In this document: positions 28,300-36,297 of the stretch, piece after piece
How positions within the stretch are numbered: position 1 is the first letter of the stretch
How the letters are laid out: every line of letters starts with the position of its first letter
NCBI RefSeq assembly: GCF_000763885.1
Contig: NZ_JRKO01000012.1
Coordinates: forward strand, 39,931-103,930
Length of the DNA stretch: 64,000 nt
Reading direction: 5' to 3'
DNA from: Paracoccus versutus
Lineage (GTDB): Bacteria > Pseudomonadota > Alphaproteobacteria > Rhodobacterales > Rhodobacteraceae
The notes under the pieces: generated by a model
What the model was told of the DNA's origin: nothing
Seen by the model: only the letters and a program-made list of their open reading frames with translations
Databases searched by the model: none
Translations under genes and position numbers: made by a program

Positions 28300-29661
28300 T
28301 CAAGAGCGTTCCGCGACCTGCAGCCAAAGCCCGCCATGCGGCCGCAGGGTCAGGATCATGCGCGGCTGCGGCTGGCGCTCGGTCAGCGCAAAGCGGAAGC
28401 GGGCGACCAGCGTGGCCAGGATGATCACCGCCTCCTGCATGGCGAAGCTGGCGCCGATGCAGATCCGGGGACCGGCGCCGAAGGGCAGGAAGGCATAGCG
28501 GTCGCGAGTCACGCCGGGGGCGAAGCGCTCGGGGTCGAAACGGTCGGGATCATCCCAAAGCAGGCGGTGGCGATGCAGCGCATAGATCGGCAGCATGACC
28601 GTGTCGCCCCGCCGCACCTCGCGCCCGCCCAGGACGTCGGCCGTGCGCGCGGTGCGCGACAGGAAGGCGGCGGGGGGATAAAGCCGCAGCGCCTCCTCGA
28701 CCACCTGGCGGATATAGGTCAGGCGCGGCAGGTCGGCGGCGGTCGCGGCGCGACCGCCCAGCACCGCGACCGCCTCGATGGCGGCGCGGTGCTGGACATC
28801 GGCGTCGAAGGCCAGCAGGTAAAGCGCCCAGGCAAGGGCCAGCGCCGTGGTCTCGTGCCCCGCGACGATGAAGGTCAGCAGGTTGTCGCGCAGCTCGGGC
28901 GTGCTCATGCGGCGCCGGGTCTCGGGGTCCACCCCTGCCCGCAACAGGTCCAGCAGGTCCGGCACCGGATGCGGGCCGGACCGGGCGCGCAGCCGGATCG
29001 CCTGGTCGGCCAGGCGCTTCATCCGCCGCAGGTCATTGCCCGAGAACAACCGCCCCGGTCGCGGAATCCAGCCGGGCAGGCCCAGAACGTCGAATACCGA
29101 AACCCGGGCCGCGCCGGCAATATAGGCGTCGATCGCCCGATGCACCGCGTCGCGGTCGAACCCCTCGTCGCCGGAAAAGGTCACGTCCGAGATCACCTCG
29201 AAGGTCGCGGCGGCGGTCTCGGAAAAGATCTCGACCCGCCCCGACGCCGCCGCCAGCCGGCGCGCGCAGGCCTCGGCGGCGGCGGTCATCACCGGGGCCA
29301 GCGCCTCGACATGGCGCTGGGAAAAGGCGGGTGCCGCGGCCAGGCGCTGCCAGCGCCAATGCGCGCCCTCGGCCACGAACAGCGAATTGCCGATGGCGGG
29401 CTCCAGGATCAGCCGGGTGACCAGCGATTTCGGATAATCCTCGACCCGGTCCTTCAGCACCCGGCGCAATGCCTCGGGGTCCATGACCATGTGCCAGCGC
29501 GCGCCCGTCCGCCCGGAAACCATGGGCTGGCGGGTGGCGATCTCGGGGATCAGCTCCAGCACGTTGCGCCGCGCGGCCAGGGCGCTGGCGATCACCCCGA
29601 TCGGCTTGCGCTGCAAGGGCACGCGAACGGGATAGCGCGGGGAAGACAGATCCGGGGACAT
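28300..29661 (-). CDS. Cytochrome P450
   Basis: A 453-aa haem monooxygenase. The I-helix oxygen-activation motif is FIVAGHETTALALAWAL, the K-helix ExxR is EEALRLYPPAAF, and the haem-thiolate loop is FLPFGAGPRICIGASFA with the axial Cys. No membrane anchor is present, so it is a soluble class I type needing a ferredoxin. No ferredoxin or reductase gene is next to it. The substrate is unknown; the sequence style resembles the fatty-acid or CYP4-like bacterial groups. Confidence 0.93.
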   Translation of the reverse strand: MSPDLSSPRYPVRVPLQRKPIGVIASALAARRNVLELIPEIATRQPMVSGRTGARWHMVMDPEALRRVLKDRVEDYPKSLVTRLILEPAIGNSLFVAEGAHWRWQRLAAAPAFSQRHVEALAPVMTAAAEACARRLAAASGRVEIFSETAAATFEVISDVTFSGDEGFDRDAVHRAIDAYIAGAARVSVFDVLGLPGWIPRPGRLFSGNDLRRMKRLADQAIRLRARSGPHPVPDLLDLLRAGVDPETRRRMSTPELRDNLLTFIVAGHETTALALAWALYLLAFDADVQHRAAIEAVAVLGGRAATAADLPRLTYIRQVVEEALRLYPPAAFLSRTARTADVLGGREVRRGDTVMLPIYALHRHRLLWDDPDRFDPERFAPGVTRDRYAFLPFGAGPRICIGASFAMQEAVIILATLVARFRFALTERQPQPRMILTLRPHGGLWLQVAERS

Positions 29662-29698
29662 CAGCGCCGGCCTCCGCCGAAAAGGTCACGACCCCCGG

Positions 29699-29720
29699 CT
29701 TCTTTCGTGCCCAAATATCC
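29699..29720 (-). repeat. Dispersed intergenic motif, copy 3
   Basis: On the minus strand it reads GGATATTT-GGG-CACGAAAGAAG. It lies between the P450 and rplT, directly beside the 15-bp palindrome at 29729-29763. Confidence 0.7.
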
Positions 29721-29728
29721 TGGGGGAA

Positions 29729-29763
29729 CGCCGGGCCGGCCCCATCGAGGGGCCGGCCCGGCG
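29729..29763. repeat. Perfect 15-bp inverted repeat
   Basis: CGCCGGGCCGGCCCC and its exact reverse complement flank the 5-nt loop ATCGA. A second short hairpin (GGGGGC-AAA-GCCCCCC) follows. This very stable cruciform has no U-tract and lies in the gap between the rplT terminator and the P450. Confidence 0.8.
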
Positions 29764-29806
29764 TGGGGGCAAAGCCCCCCTCGCCCCCCATGGTCCGGCC
29801 GCGAAA

Positions 29807-29834
29807 AAACCCGCGCCGGAAGCAGCGCGGGTTT
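29807..29834 (-). terminator. rplT intrinsic terminator
   Basis: On the minus strand, a 10-bp stem (AAACCCGCGC / GCGCGGGTTT) with an 8-nt loop is followed by further Ts, 26 nt after the rplT stop. It separates rpmI-rplT from the downstream P450. Confidence 0.9.
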
Positions 29835-29860
29835 CATCCGTTTCATCCTCTCGCCCCGAC

Positions 29861-30220
29861 TCAGGCGGCGGCTTTCGCCTGCGCGACGACGGCCGCAAAG
29901 GCCTCGGGCTCGTGGACGGCCAGGTCGGCCAGGACCTTGCGGTCCACCTCGATGCCCGCTTTCGCCAGCGCGGCGATGAAGCGCGAATAGGTCATCTCGG
30001 CATCGACGGCGCGGACGGCGGCGTTGATGCGCTGGATCCACAGCGCCCGGAAGTTGCGCTTGCGCGTCTTGCGGTCGCGGGTCGCATACTGGTTGGCCTT
30101 GTCCACGGCCTGGGTCGCGGTGCGGAAATTCCGCGAACGGTTGCCGTAATAGCCTTTCGCCGCGTCCAGAACCTTCTTGTGGCGGGCGTGGGTGATCTTA
30201 CCCGATTTGACTCGTGCCAT
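29861..30220 (-). CDS. rplT: 50S ribosomal protein L20
   Basis: The 119-aa bL20, an early 23S-binding assembly protein. It matches over its full length: [21 protein letters not shown] near the start (read as overlapping blocks), [13 protein letters not shown], then [15 protein letters not shown]. It follows rpmI by 12 nt and shares its promoter. In many bacteria L20 represses its own operon; no such leader is obvious here. Confidence 0.98.
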   Translation of the reverse strand: MARVKSGKITHARHKKVLDAAKGYYGNRSRNFRTATQAVDKANQYATRDRKTRKRNFRALWIQRINAAVRAVDAEMTYSRFIAALAKAGIEVDRKVLADLAVHEPEAFAAVVAQAKAAA

Positions 30221-30232
30221 GTCCGGTTCTCC

Positions 30233-30433
30233 TTAGCGGTTGTAGGGCATGTATTTCTTGACGATCTTCGCGTCCGCATCGGACAGGATCATGGTCCCGG
30301 TCACATCGCGGATGAATTTCGTCGAGCGCTTGATCATGCCGTGGCGCTTGCCGGCCGGGCCGGCCTTCACCTTGCCCGAGGCCGTCATCGAGAACCGCTT
30401 CTTGGCGGCCGCTTTCGTCTTCATCTTCGGCAT
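30233..30433 (-). CDS. rpmI: 50S ribosomal protein L35
   Basis: The 66-aa bL35: [20 protein letters not shown] at the start, KRHGMIKRS in the middle and YMPYNR at the end. A GGAGAG ribosome site precedes the ATG. It is the first gene of rpmI-rplT, with no infC upstream in this window. Confidence 0.98.
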   Translation of the reverse strand: MPKMKTKAAAKKRFSMTASGKVKAGPAGKRHGMIKRSTKFIRDVTGTMILSDADAKIVKKYMPYNR

Positions 30434-30507
30434 TTTACTCTCCTTGCGGTCAGAGTGAACACGCGACTCGGCAATGCCATCGGCCGGCCGCGTGGGTGGA
30501 AGCGTGC

Positions 30508-30536
30508 GCTATAAGCGGGCACGCGCGGATTGGCAA
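30508..30536 (-). promoter_or_regulatory. Predicted promoter of rpmI-rplT
   Basis: On the minus strand, TTGCCA (30531-30536) and TATAGC (30508-30513) are separated by exactly 17 nt. They lie directly after the stop of the upstream gene and about 75-105 nt before rpmI. Confidence 0.7.
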
Positions 30537-30539
30537 GGG

Positions 30540-31061
30540 CTATTGGCCCTCGGCCTGCGCCTCGCCCTCGCCTGCATCCGGGGCGGCGGCATCGGCGGCG
30601 GGGGCTTCAGCAGCAGGCTCTTCGGCGGCAGGCTCTGCGGCGGCAGGCTCTGCGGCGACGGGTTCTTCCGCCGCGGGGGCCGCGGCCTCGGGCGCATCCG
30701 CTTCGGGCGCTTCGACCGCAGGGGGCTCGGCAGCGGGGGCCTCGACCGCCGGGGTCGCGGGCGCATCGGCGGCCGGGGTTTCCGCCGGCGCCTCCTCGGC
30801 CGGGGCCTCGGGCGCGGGGGCGGTCACCGGATCGGTGCCCGTCGTCACCTGCCCGTTCACCAGCCGCTGCCAGCTTTCCTGCAGGGACTGCACGCCGAAG
30901 GGCCGCTGGTCCAGCCACCCCCCGGCCAGAAGCATCGCAAGGCCCAGCACCAGCAGGATGGCGGCACCGCGGGGGGCCTGCGTGCGGGCCACCGACACGA
31001 TGGCCATGAGGACCGAAAGAACGCAAAGCGCCACGCCGGCCAGCAGCAGGATGTCGATCAT
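30540..31061 (-). CDS. Membrane protein with Ala/Pro/Glu-rich tail
   Basis: A 173-aa protein of unknown function. Two hydrophobic spans (about residues 3-25 and 33-50) are followed by a short conserved-looking segment (DQRPFGVQSLQESWQRLVNG). A long low-complexity tail of about 95 residues follows, made of Ala, Pro and Glu repeats such as APEAPAEEAPAETPAA. The tail resembles periplasmic linkers of TonB/TolA-type proteins but has no terminal domain. It lies between pyk and rpmI, with a 40-nt gap to pyk. Confidence 0.75.
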   Translation of the reverse strand: MIDILLLAGVALCVLSVLMAIVSVARTQAPRGAAILLVLGLAMLLAGGWLDQRPFGVQSLQESWQRLVNGQVTTGTDPVTAPAPEAPAEEAPAETPAADAPATPAVEAPAAEPPAVEAPEADAPEAAAPAAEEPVAAEPAAAEPAAEEPAAEAPAADAAAPDAGEGEAQAEGQ

Positions 31062-31101
31062 CGGATTACCTTTCCGTTGCGGATCTCTTTGAACCCGCGC
31101 C

Positions 31102-32547
31102 TTATTCTGGATCGGTACGATAGATCAAGCGCTCGTCGCATGGCGCGATGCGCAGGATGTTGGTGGTGCCGGGCACGTTGAAGGGCACGCCGGCCATGAC
31201 GACGATCTGGTTCGTCTCGTCGGCAAAGCCGAAATCCCGCGCCGCCTTGGCCGCATTGACCACCGCCTGCTTGAAGCGCTCGAGCGAGGGGGTCTGCACG
31301 CAATGCGTGCCCCAGGTCAGGCACAGCCGGCGCAGCGTGTCCTGTTCCGAGGACATGGCGACGATCGGCACCCGCGGCCGCTCGCGCGCGGTCAGGCTGG
31401 CGGTGGTGCCCGACTGGGTGAAGGCGCAGATGCAGGAGATGTCGGTGGTCTCGGCGATCTCGCGCGCCGCGGCGACGATGGCATCGGCCACGGTCTGGCG
31501 CTTGGCGCTGCGCGAGCTTTCGATGATGTCGCGATAGGTCGGATCGCTTTCGACCGAGCGGGCAACGTTGTCCATGGTCGCGACCGCCTCGACCGGATAG
31601 GCCCCGGCGGCGCTTTCGGCCGAGAGCATCACCGCATCGGCGCCCTCGTAGATGGCGGTGGCCACGTCCGAGACCTCGGCGCGGGTCGGCATCGGGCTTT
31701 CGATCATCGATTCCAGCATCTGCGTGGCGACGATCACCGGCTTTGCCGCCGAGCGGCAGGCGCGCACCAGCCGCTTCTGGATCGGCGGCACGGAATGGAC
31801 CGGCAGTTCGACCCCCAGGTCGCCCCGCGCCACCATGATCCCGTCCGAGACCTTGAGGATCTCGGAAAACGCGCGCACGGCGGCGGGCTTTTCGATCTTG
31901 GACAGGATGGCGGCGCGGCCCTTGGTCAGCTCGCGCGCCTCGATCACGTCCTCGGGGCGCTGCACGAAGCTCAGCGCCAGCCAGTCCACGCCCATCGCGC
32001 AGGCGAATTCCAGGTCGTCGCGGTCCTTGTCCGACAGCGCCGCCAGCGGCAGCACCACGTCGGGCACGTTCACGCCCTTGCGGTTCGAGATCGCGCCCCC
32101 CGCCGTCACCGTGCAATCGGCGAAATCGGCGCCGCAGGCCTCGACCCGCAGGCGGATCTTGCCGTCGTTGACCAGAAGCTCGGCGCCGGGCTCCAGCGCG
32201 GCAAAGATCTCGGGATGCGGCAATTGGACGCGGCTGGCATCGCCCGGCGCGGGGTCCAGGTCAAAACGGAAGGCCTGCCCGTCGGCCAGGTCGTGCGGGC
32301 CGTCGGCGAAGGTGCCGACGCGCAGCTTGGGCCCTTGCAGGTCGGCCAGCACGGCGATGGGGCGGCCTGATTCGGCCTCGACCCGGCGGATGATGTCATA
32401 GCGGGCGCGCTGTTCCTCATGCGTGCCGTGGCTCATGTTCAGGCGAAACACGTCCGCGCCGGCCTCGAAAAGGGCTCGGATGGTGGCGAAATCGCTGGAT
32501 GCAGGGCCCAGGGTTGCCACGATCTTGACCTTGCGATGCCGTCTCAT
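31102..32547 (-). CDS. pyk: Pyruvate kinase
   Basis: Transfers phosphate from phosphoenolpyruvate to ADP, the last glycolytic step. The 481-aa product shows KIVATLGPASSDFATI at the N-terminus, the RLNMSHG motif, ADLQGPKLRVG, and the signature MVARGDLGVELPVHSVP. The catalytic Lys lies in ILSKIEKPAAVRAF. The C-terminal allosteric domain is present. A clean ATG starts at 32547, and the gene is divergent from the N-formylglutamate amidohydrolase gene. Confidence 0.98.
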   Translation of the reverse strand: MRRHRKVKIVATLGPASSDFATIRALFEAGADVFRLNMSHGTHEEQRARYDIIRRVEAESGRPIAVLADLQGPKLRVGTFADGPHDLADGQAFRFDLDPAPGDASRVQLPHPEIFAALEPGAELLVNDGKIRLRVEACGADFADCTVTAGGAISNRKGVNVPDVVLPLAALSDKDRDDLEFACAMGVDWLALSFVQRPEDVIEARELTKGRAAILSKIEKPAAVRAFSEILKVSDGIMVARGDLGVELPVHSVPPIQKRLVRACRSAAKPVIVATQMLESMIESPMPTRAEVSDVATAIYEGADAVMLSAESAAGAYPVEAVATMDNVARSVESDPTYRDIIESSRSAKRQTVADAIVAAAREIAETTDISCICAFTQSGTTASLTARERPRVPIVAMSSEQDTLRRLCLTWGTHCVQTPSLERFKQAVVNAAKAARDFGFADETNQIVVMAGVPFNVPGTTNILRIAPCDERLIYRTDPE

Positions 32548-32667
32548 CCGTCTCTCCGTGCATGTTTGCGCTATCGTCGCCGCTGTTATGGCCTATCGGA
32601 GCGCTTGCGGCAACTGGTGCTTGGTCCGGCGATTGCCTAAACCTTGCAGCGGAAAGGCGACGGACGG

Positions 32668-33408
32668 ATGACGGCACAGCCCTATTCAACGATCGGAGAG
32701 GACCGGCCCTCGCGCTGGCTGATCACCTGCGACCATGCGACGAACCGCGTGCCGGGCTGGATCGGCGGCGGCGAGCTGGGCATCGCGCCCGAGGACATGG
32801 CGCGCCACATCGCCTATGACGTGGGCGCGGCGGGGCTGACGCGCGCGCTGGCCGAGCGGCTGGACGCGCCGGCGATCCTGTCGGATTTCTCGCGGCTGGT
32901 GATCGACCCGAACCGGGGCGAGGACGACCCGACGCTGGTGATGCGCATCTATGACGGCACGGTGATTCCCGCCAACCGCCATATCGACGCGGCCGAGCGC
33001 GAAAGGCGGCTCGAGCGGCTCTATCGCCCCTATCACGCGGCCTATGCCCGGCTGGCGGCGATGCATCCGCGCCGGGCGATCTGCGCGATCCACAGCTTTA
33101 CCCGGCAATTGCGCGGCCGGCCGCGCCGGCCCTGGGCGGTGGGGGTGCTTTATTCGCATCGCGACAAGCGGCTCGGCCCGGCGCTGGTGCGCGAATGCCG
33201 CGACCTGGGCTGGATCACCGGCGAGAACGAGCCCTATTCCGGCCATCTCGACGGCGATTCTATCGACCGCCATGCGCTGGCGCATGGCCGCCCGAACGTG
33301 CTGATCGAGGTCAGGAACGACCTGATCGCCGATGCGGCGGGCCAGCAGCTTTGGGCCGAGCGCCTGTCCGATGTGCTGGCAGGCTTCCTGGACCGGCGCG
33401 GCGTCTGA
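32668..33408 (+). CDS. N-formylglutamate amidohydrolase
   Basis: A 246-aa zinc hydrolase of the FGase family, which frees glutamate from N-formylglutamate in histidine degradation or acts on similar N-formyl substrates. Family text is visible in LITCDHATNRVPGWIGG, DVGAAGLTRALAERLDAPAIL, SRLVIDPNRGEDDPTL and IHSFTRQLRGRPR. No hut genes are near, so the physiological substrate is uncertain. The ATG at 32668 is preferred over one at 32644, since similarity begins there. Confidence 0.88.
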   Translation: MTAQPYSTIGEDRPSRWLITCDHATNRVPGWIGGGELGIAPEDMARHIAYDVGAAGLTRALAERLDAPAILSDFSRLVIDPNRGEDDPTLVMRIYDGTVIPANRHIDAAERERRLERLYRPYHAAYARLAAMHPRRAICAIHSFTRQLRGRPRRPWAVGVLYSHRDKRLGPALVRECRDLGWITGENEPYSGHLDGDSIDRHALAHGRPNVLIEVRNDLIADAAGQQLWAERLSDVLAGFLDRRGV

Positions 33409-33469
33409 AACGGCTGGGCGCAGGCGGGGGATGACGGGCGGCCGCCTTGTCGATGGACAGGGCGATTTC

Positions 33470-33509
33470 AGGACAATGAAAAATGGCGGGGTTTGGTAGG
33501 CCCGGAGGG
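33470..33509 (+). repeat. attL, left direct repeat of the element
   Basis: This 40-bp copy differs from attR at only two positions. The last 16 bp match the 3' end of the tRNA gene (TGGTAGGCCCGGAGGG). The surrounding 331-bp gap (33409-33739) between the chromosomal amidohydrolase gene and the first island gene otherwise holds only the inverted repeat at 33527-33574 and no gene. Confidence 0.92.
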
Positions 33510-33526
33510 CGTCCGGGACATGCGGT

Positions 33527-33574
33527 AAATCAAGGACTTAGGGCGGCGAACCGGGAAAATCCGGTCCTTGATTT
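33527..33574. promoter_or_regulatory. 11-bp inverted repeat inside the left end
   Basis: AAATCAAGGAC (33527-33537) and GTCCTTGATTT (33564-33574) are perfect inverted copies, 26 nt apart and starting 18 bp inside attL. The position suits integrase arm-type or excisionase binding sites, or a strong leader hairpin. Confidence 0.5.
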
Positions 33575-33739
33575 CATTGTGGAATTTCAGGGTTTGGCGA
33601 ACCTTTTTCGGGGCGCACATACCCCCGAAACGAAAACTGCCGAGGGGGCTGGCACCCGCCTCGACAGCATTCAAAGTCTCGATATTCTTGGATTCTACCC
33701 GCCCCATGCTCGGTGCGCAAGCCTTGCGGAGATGGTGCG

Positions 33740-34600
33740 ATGAGCTGGCGGGTTGCGAACCTTTGCGCCGAGCGCCGTTTCGGCAGCCCCGTGCGCAAGC
33801 AGATCATCATGTTTCTGGCGGACAAGGCGTCCGACGACGGTTCGGGCATCTGGTGCTCGAAAGGCACCATCGCGCGGCACACCGAGCTTGGCGATACCAC
33901 GGTGAAGCGGGCGATCTCCGAGTTTCTGGCTGAGGGCATCCTGGTCGAAACGGGCCGACGCCCCTGCGTGAATGGATACACCGCGATCTATCGGATCGAC
34001 CTTGATGCTGTCGGGTTGTTGGAGACGATTTCGGACCCCGACCTGGGGACGGGGTCCAGAGCGGACGGGGTCCGCAGCGGACCCGGTAGGGGGGCCAGTG
34101 TGGACGGGGTACCCGGTCCAGAGCGGACCCCAAACCATCCTAAAACCATCCAGAAACCACCTACGCGCGCGGAGACGCGCGAGGAGGCGGCAGAGGCTCC
34201 TGAACTGGCAAGGGTCTGGGCGGCCTATCCTGCGGATCGTCGGCGCGACCGGACGACCTGCCTGCGACGGATGCGCGAGGCGCTGGCCGAGGTTTCGCCC
34301 GATGAATTGCTCGCCGCCGTGCGGGCCTACGCCGCCGAGAGCGAGGGTTTCACGCGGTCCAAGGTCAGTTTCTCTGACAACTGGCTGCGGGATGGAAAGT
34401 GGCGGCGGTATGTCGAGGAGCTTCGGCGACGGAAGGCCGAGGCGGAAGCGGCTGCCGAGAAGCAACTTGTCCAAGTGGCGGCTTGGGTGAAGGCGCGGCA
34501 CGGGATGTGCAAGCATGTGACCGAAGCGCAGGTCGCCTCCGCCATGGAGCGCGGGTTGCTCTTGCGGCAGGACGCGCAGGCAGCGGGGTTCATGCGATGA
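33740..34600 (+). CDS. Winged-helix replication-initiator-like protein
   Basis: A 286-aa protein. The N-terminal winged helix-turn-helix (about residues 1-95) includes KQIIMFLADKASDDGSGIW and TIARHTELGDTTVKRAISEF. A disordered Gly/Pro linker (about 100-140) is encoded by tandem repeats. A C-terminal helical part contains KVSFSDNWLRDGKWRRYVEE, recalling the C-terminus of phage replisome-organiser proteins, plus a Lys/Glu coiled coil. GGAG precedes the ATG. Replication initiation or regulation of the element is inferred; the family is not certain. Confidence 0.65.
   Translation: MSWRVANLCAERRFGSPVRKQIIMFLADKASDDGSGIWCSKGTIARHTELGDTTVKRAISEFLAEGILVETGRRPCVNGYTAIYRIDLDAVGLLETISDPDLGTGSRADGVRSGPGRGASVDGVPGPERTPNHPKTIQKPPTRAETREEAAEAPELARVWAAYPADRRRDRTTCLRRMREALAEVSPDELLAAVRAYAAESEGFTRSKVSFSDNWLRDGKWRRYVEELRRRKAEAEAAAEKQLVQVAAWVKARHGMCKHVTEAQVASAMERGLLLRQDAQAAGFMR
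34047..34131 (+). repeat. Iteron-like repeats inside the initiator-like gene
   Basis: Units begin GGACGGGGTCC or GGACCCGG and end in CAGAGC, CGCAGC or CAGTGT. Two 16-bp units (34047-34062, 34063-34078) are followed by two 23-bp units (34079-34101, 34102-34124) and a partial. They encode the linker of the winged-helix protein. Repeats inside an initiator gene recall lambda-type origins located in the O gene. Confidence 0.6.
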
Positions 34601-34857
34601 TCCGGGTCATCCTGTCACCGCCCGCCCTCGCGCATGTCGCCCCGTCCCCGCGCAATGCCTTCGCGAAACCTGACCGCAGCGCCCATCACAAGGCTGGCGG
34701 AGGGCAGGTTTTGCAGCCGCCACCGGCGGCTTCGATCCGGGACGGATCGGCGGCGCAGTCGCTGGCGGGGTCGAGGGGCGTAGCGCCCTCGCCGACAGGT
34801 TGCTTGCAACCTAATAGTCGGTCCGTATTGCGTTTCTCTGGCAACGGGGGCTGAGCG
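34601..34857 (+). other. Probable oriT region upstream of the relaxase gene
   Basis: A 257-bp non-coding stretch directly before the MobV gene with three inverted repeats: GCCGCC-AC-CGGCGGC near 34720, GAGGGGCG-TA-GCGCCCTC (34773-34790), and AGGTTGC-TT-GCAACCT (34797-34812), followed by AATAGTCGG. MobV relaxases usually nick beside a hairpin just upstream of their own gene. The nick site itself cannot be fixed by eye. Confidence 0.5.
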
Positions 34858-36297
34858 ATGCCCGGTCCCCAGTTCTTCCATGTCCAGACCTATTCCCGCA
34901 AGCCGAACGGGAAGGGCCAGTCGGTCGAGCAGGTTCTGGCCGAGGCCGGCCGCGCGCCGAAGTTCTCGCAGCATGTGGCCGCGCGTCAGGCGTATCGCAT
35001 CGTCTTCGGTCTGTCGCCGCAGGAGGTCCAGGATCGCCATGACGAGATGGTCGCAGCGGGCGGCGTCACCGTCGCGTTGAAAGGCGGCAAGACCGCGCGC
35101 AGGGGTATCCGAAAGGACCGCCATACGCTGATGACCTGCGTGGCCTCTCACCCGTATCTGACCGCGCAGATCATGGGCGATCCCGCCGCGCGGGCGGATT
35201 ACGGCGCATGGGTGGATCGCAATCTCCGGTTCCTCCGCGGCCTGTTCGGCAACCGCCTCGTCAGCGTGATCGAGCATGTCGATGAGGAGCATCCCCATCT
35301 CCACGCCTATGTCCTGCCGCTGGACGATCCAGGCTGTTCGGCGCGCGACCTCAATCCATGCTGGATCGCCAAGACCCGGGCGGAGGCCGAGGCGCGGGCG
35401 GCGGGGCATGACGACAAGACGGCGGTGAAGCTCGGGAACCTCGCCTACCGCGAGAGGGCGCGCGAGCTTCAGGACCAGTATCACCGGGAGGTTGGGCTGG
35501 CCTCCGGCCTGACCCGCACCGGGCCGAAGCGGGAGCGGTTGTCGCGGCAGCAGTGGCGGGCGCGGAAGGATGAGGCCGTGCGCGCGGCCCGGACCCTGCG
35601 CCAGATGGAGGAGATGGTGGGCGATCTGACCGACCGGGAGGAGGCGTTGACGCGCTCGGCCGAGGAGATGGCCCGCGATCTGGTGGCGAAGCTCGACCAG
35701 GCCGAAGCGCTGTTTGCCGAGGCGGAGACGGAGAAGGCTCTGGCGGTGCAGGAGCGCGCCAGAGCGGCGGCGGTTGCAGAGGCGCAGGAGAGGGAAGCAG
35801 CAGCCCGCCAGGCCGCTGCGGAGGAGGAGGCCAGGAAGATTAGGGTTTTGGCGCAGAAGGAGGCCGATGGGATGATCGCCCGCGCCGAGGCGGTGGCGGC
35901 CGACGCCACCCGGAGATCGGAGGAGAAGGCCCGGCAGCTTCACGAAGCGCGGCAGGCGTTCGAGGGCCAGAAAGCGGTTATCGCGCGACATGCCGCGAAG
36001 GAGGCGGCGGCCGTGGTGGTGCAGGTGATCGCTGGGGTTCTGACCGGCAGCGTGGGCATGAAACCTGATGGCTCGGGGTGGTTCATCCGGGACGAGGTGC
36101 TGCGCAGGCGGGTGCAGGCACTGCATCTCGGCGAGGCGCTGCGCGATGTCGTCGCGGTGGTCTCTGCACTGTGGGACCGGCTGACGGCACGTCTGTCGGC
36201 GGCCGATCTTTCCGGCGAACGTCACAACGCAACGGAACTGGCGCGTAAGCTCGATATGCCGCCTTTCTCCAACCGGCGAGGCGGGTTCGAGCCATGA
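34858..36297 (+). CDS. MobV-type (Pre/Mob) relaxase
   Basis: A 479-aa protein that would nick oriT and lead the DNA strand into a recipient. The N-terminal relaxase domain (about 1-220) shows the metal-binding block EHVDEEHPHLHAYVLPLDD near residue 140, equivalent to HxDExxPHxH of Pre/Mob. A long Ala/Glu/Arg coiled coil follows (about 230-390). The C-terminal domain (about 390-479) is of unknown role. Its stop overlaps the next ATG (ATGA). Element-encoded relaxase without conjugation machinery implies mobilization in trans. Confidence 0.85.
   Translation: MPGPQFFHVQTYSRKPNGKGQSVEQVLAEAGRAPKFSQHVAARQAYRIVFGLSPQEVQDRHDEMVAAGGVTVALKGGKTARRGIRKDRHTLMTCVASHPYLTAQIMGDPAARADYGAWVDRNLRFLRGLFGNRLVSVIEHVDEEHPHLHAYVLPLDDPGCSARDLNPCWIAKTRAEAEARAAGHDDKTAVKLGNLAYRERARELQDQYHREVGLASGLTRTGPKRERLSRQQWRARKDEAVRAARTLRQMEEMVGDLTDREEALTRSAEEMARDLVAKLDQAEALFAEAETEKALAVQERARAAAVAEAQEREAAARQAAAEEEARKIRVLAQKEADGMIARAEAVAADATRRSEEKARQLHEARQAFEGQKAVIARHAAKEAAAVVVQVIAGVLTGSVGMKPDGSGWFIRDEVLRRRVQALHLGEALRDVVAVVSALWDRLTARLSAADLSGERHNATELARKLDMPPFSNRRGGFEP

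Noticed and set aside
29699..29763. Palindrome plus motif as an insertion-sequence end
   Set aside because: No transposase, matching second end or target duplication is present within reach.
34651..34854. Open frames between the initiator-like gene and the relaxase gene as extra genes
   Set aside because: They overlap the hairpin-rich region, lack ribosome sites and show no coding bias.
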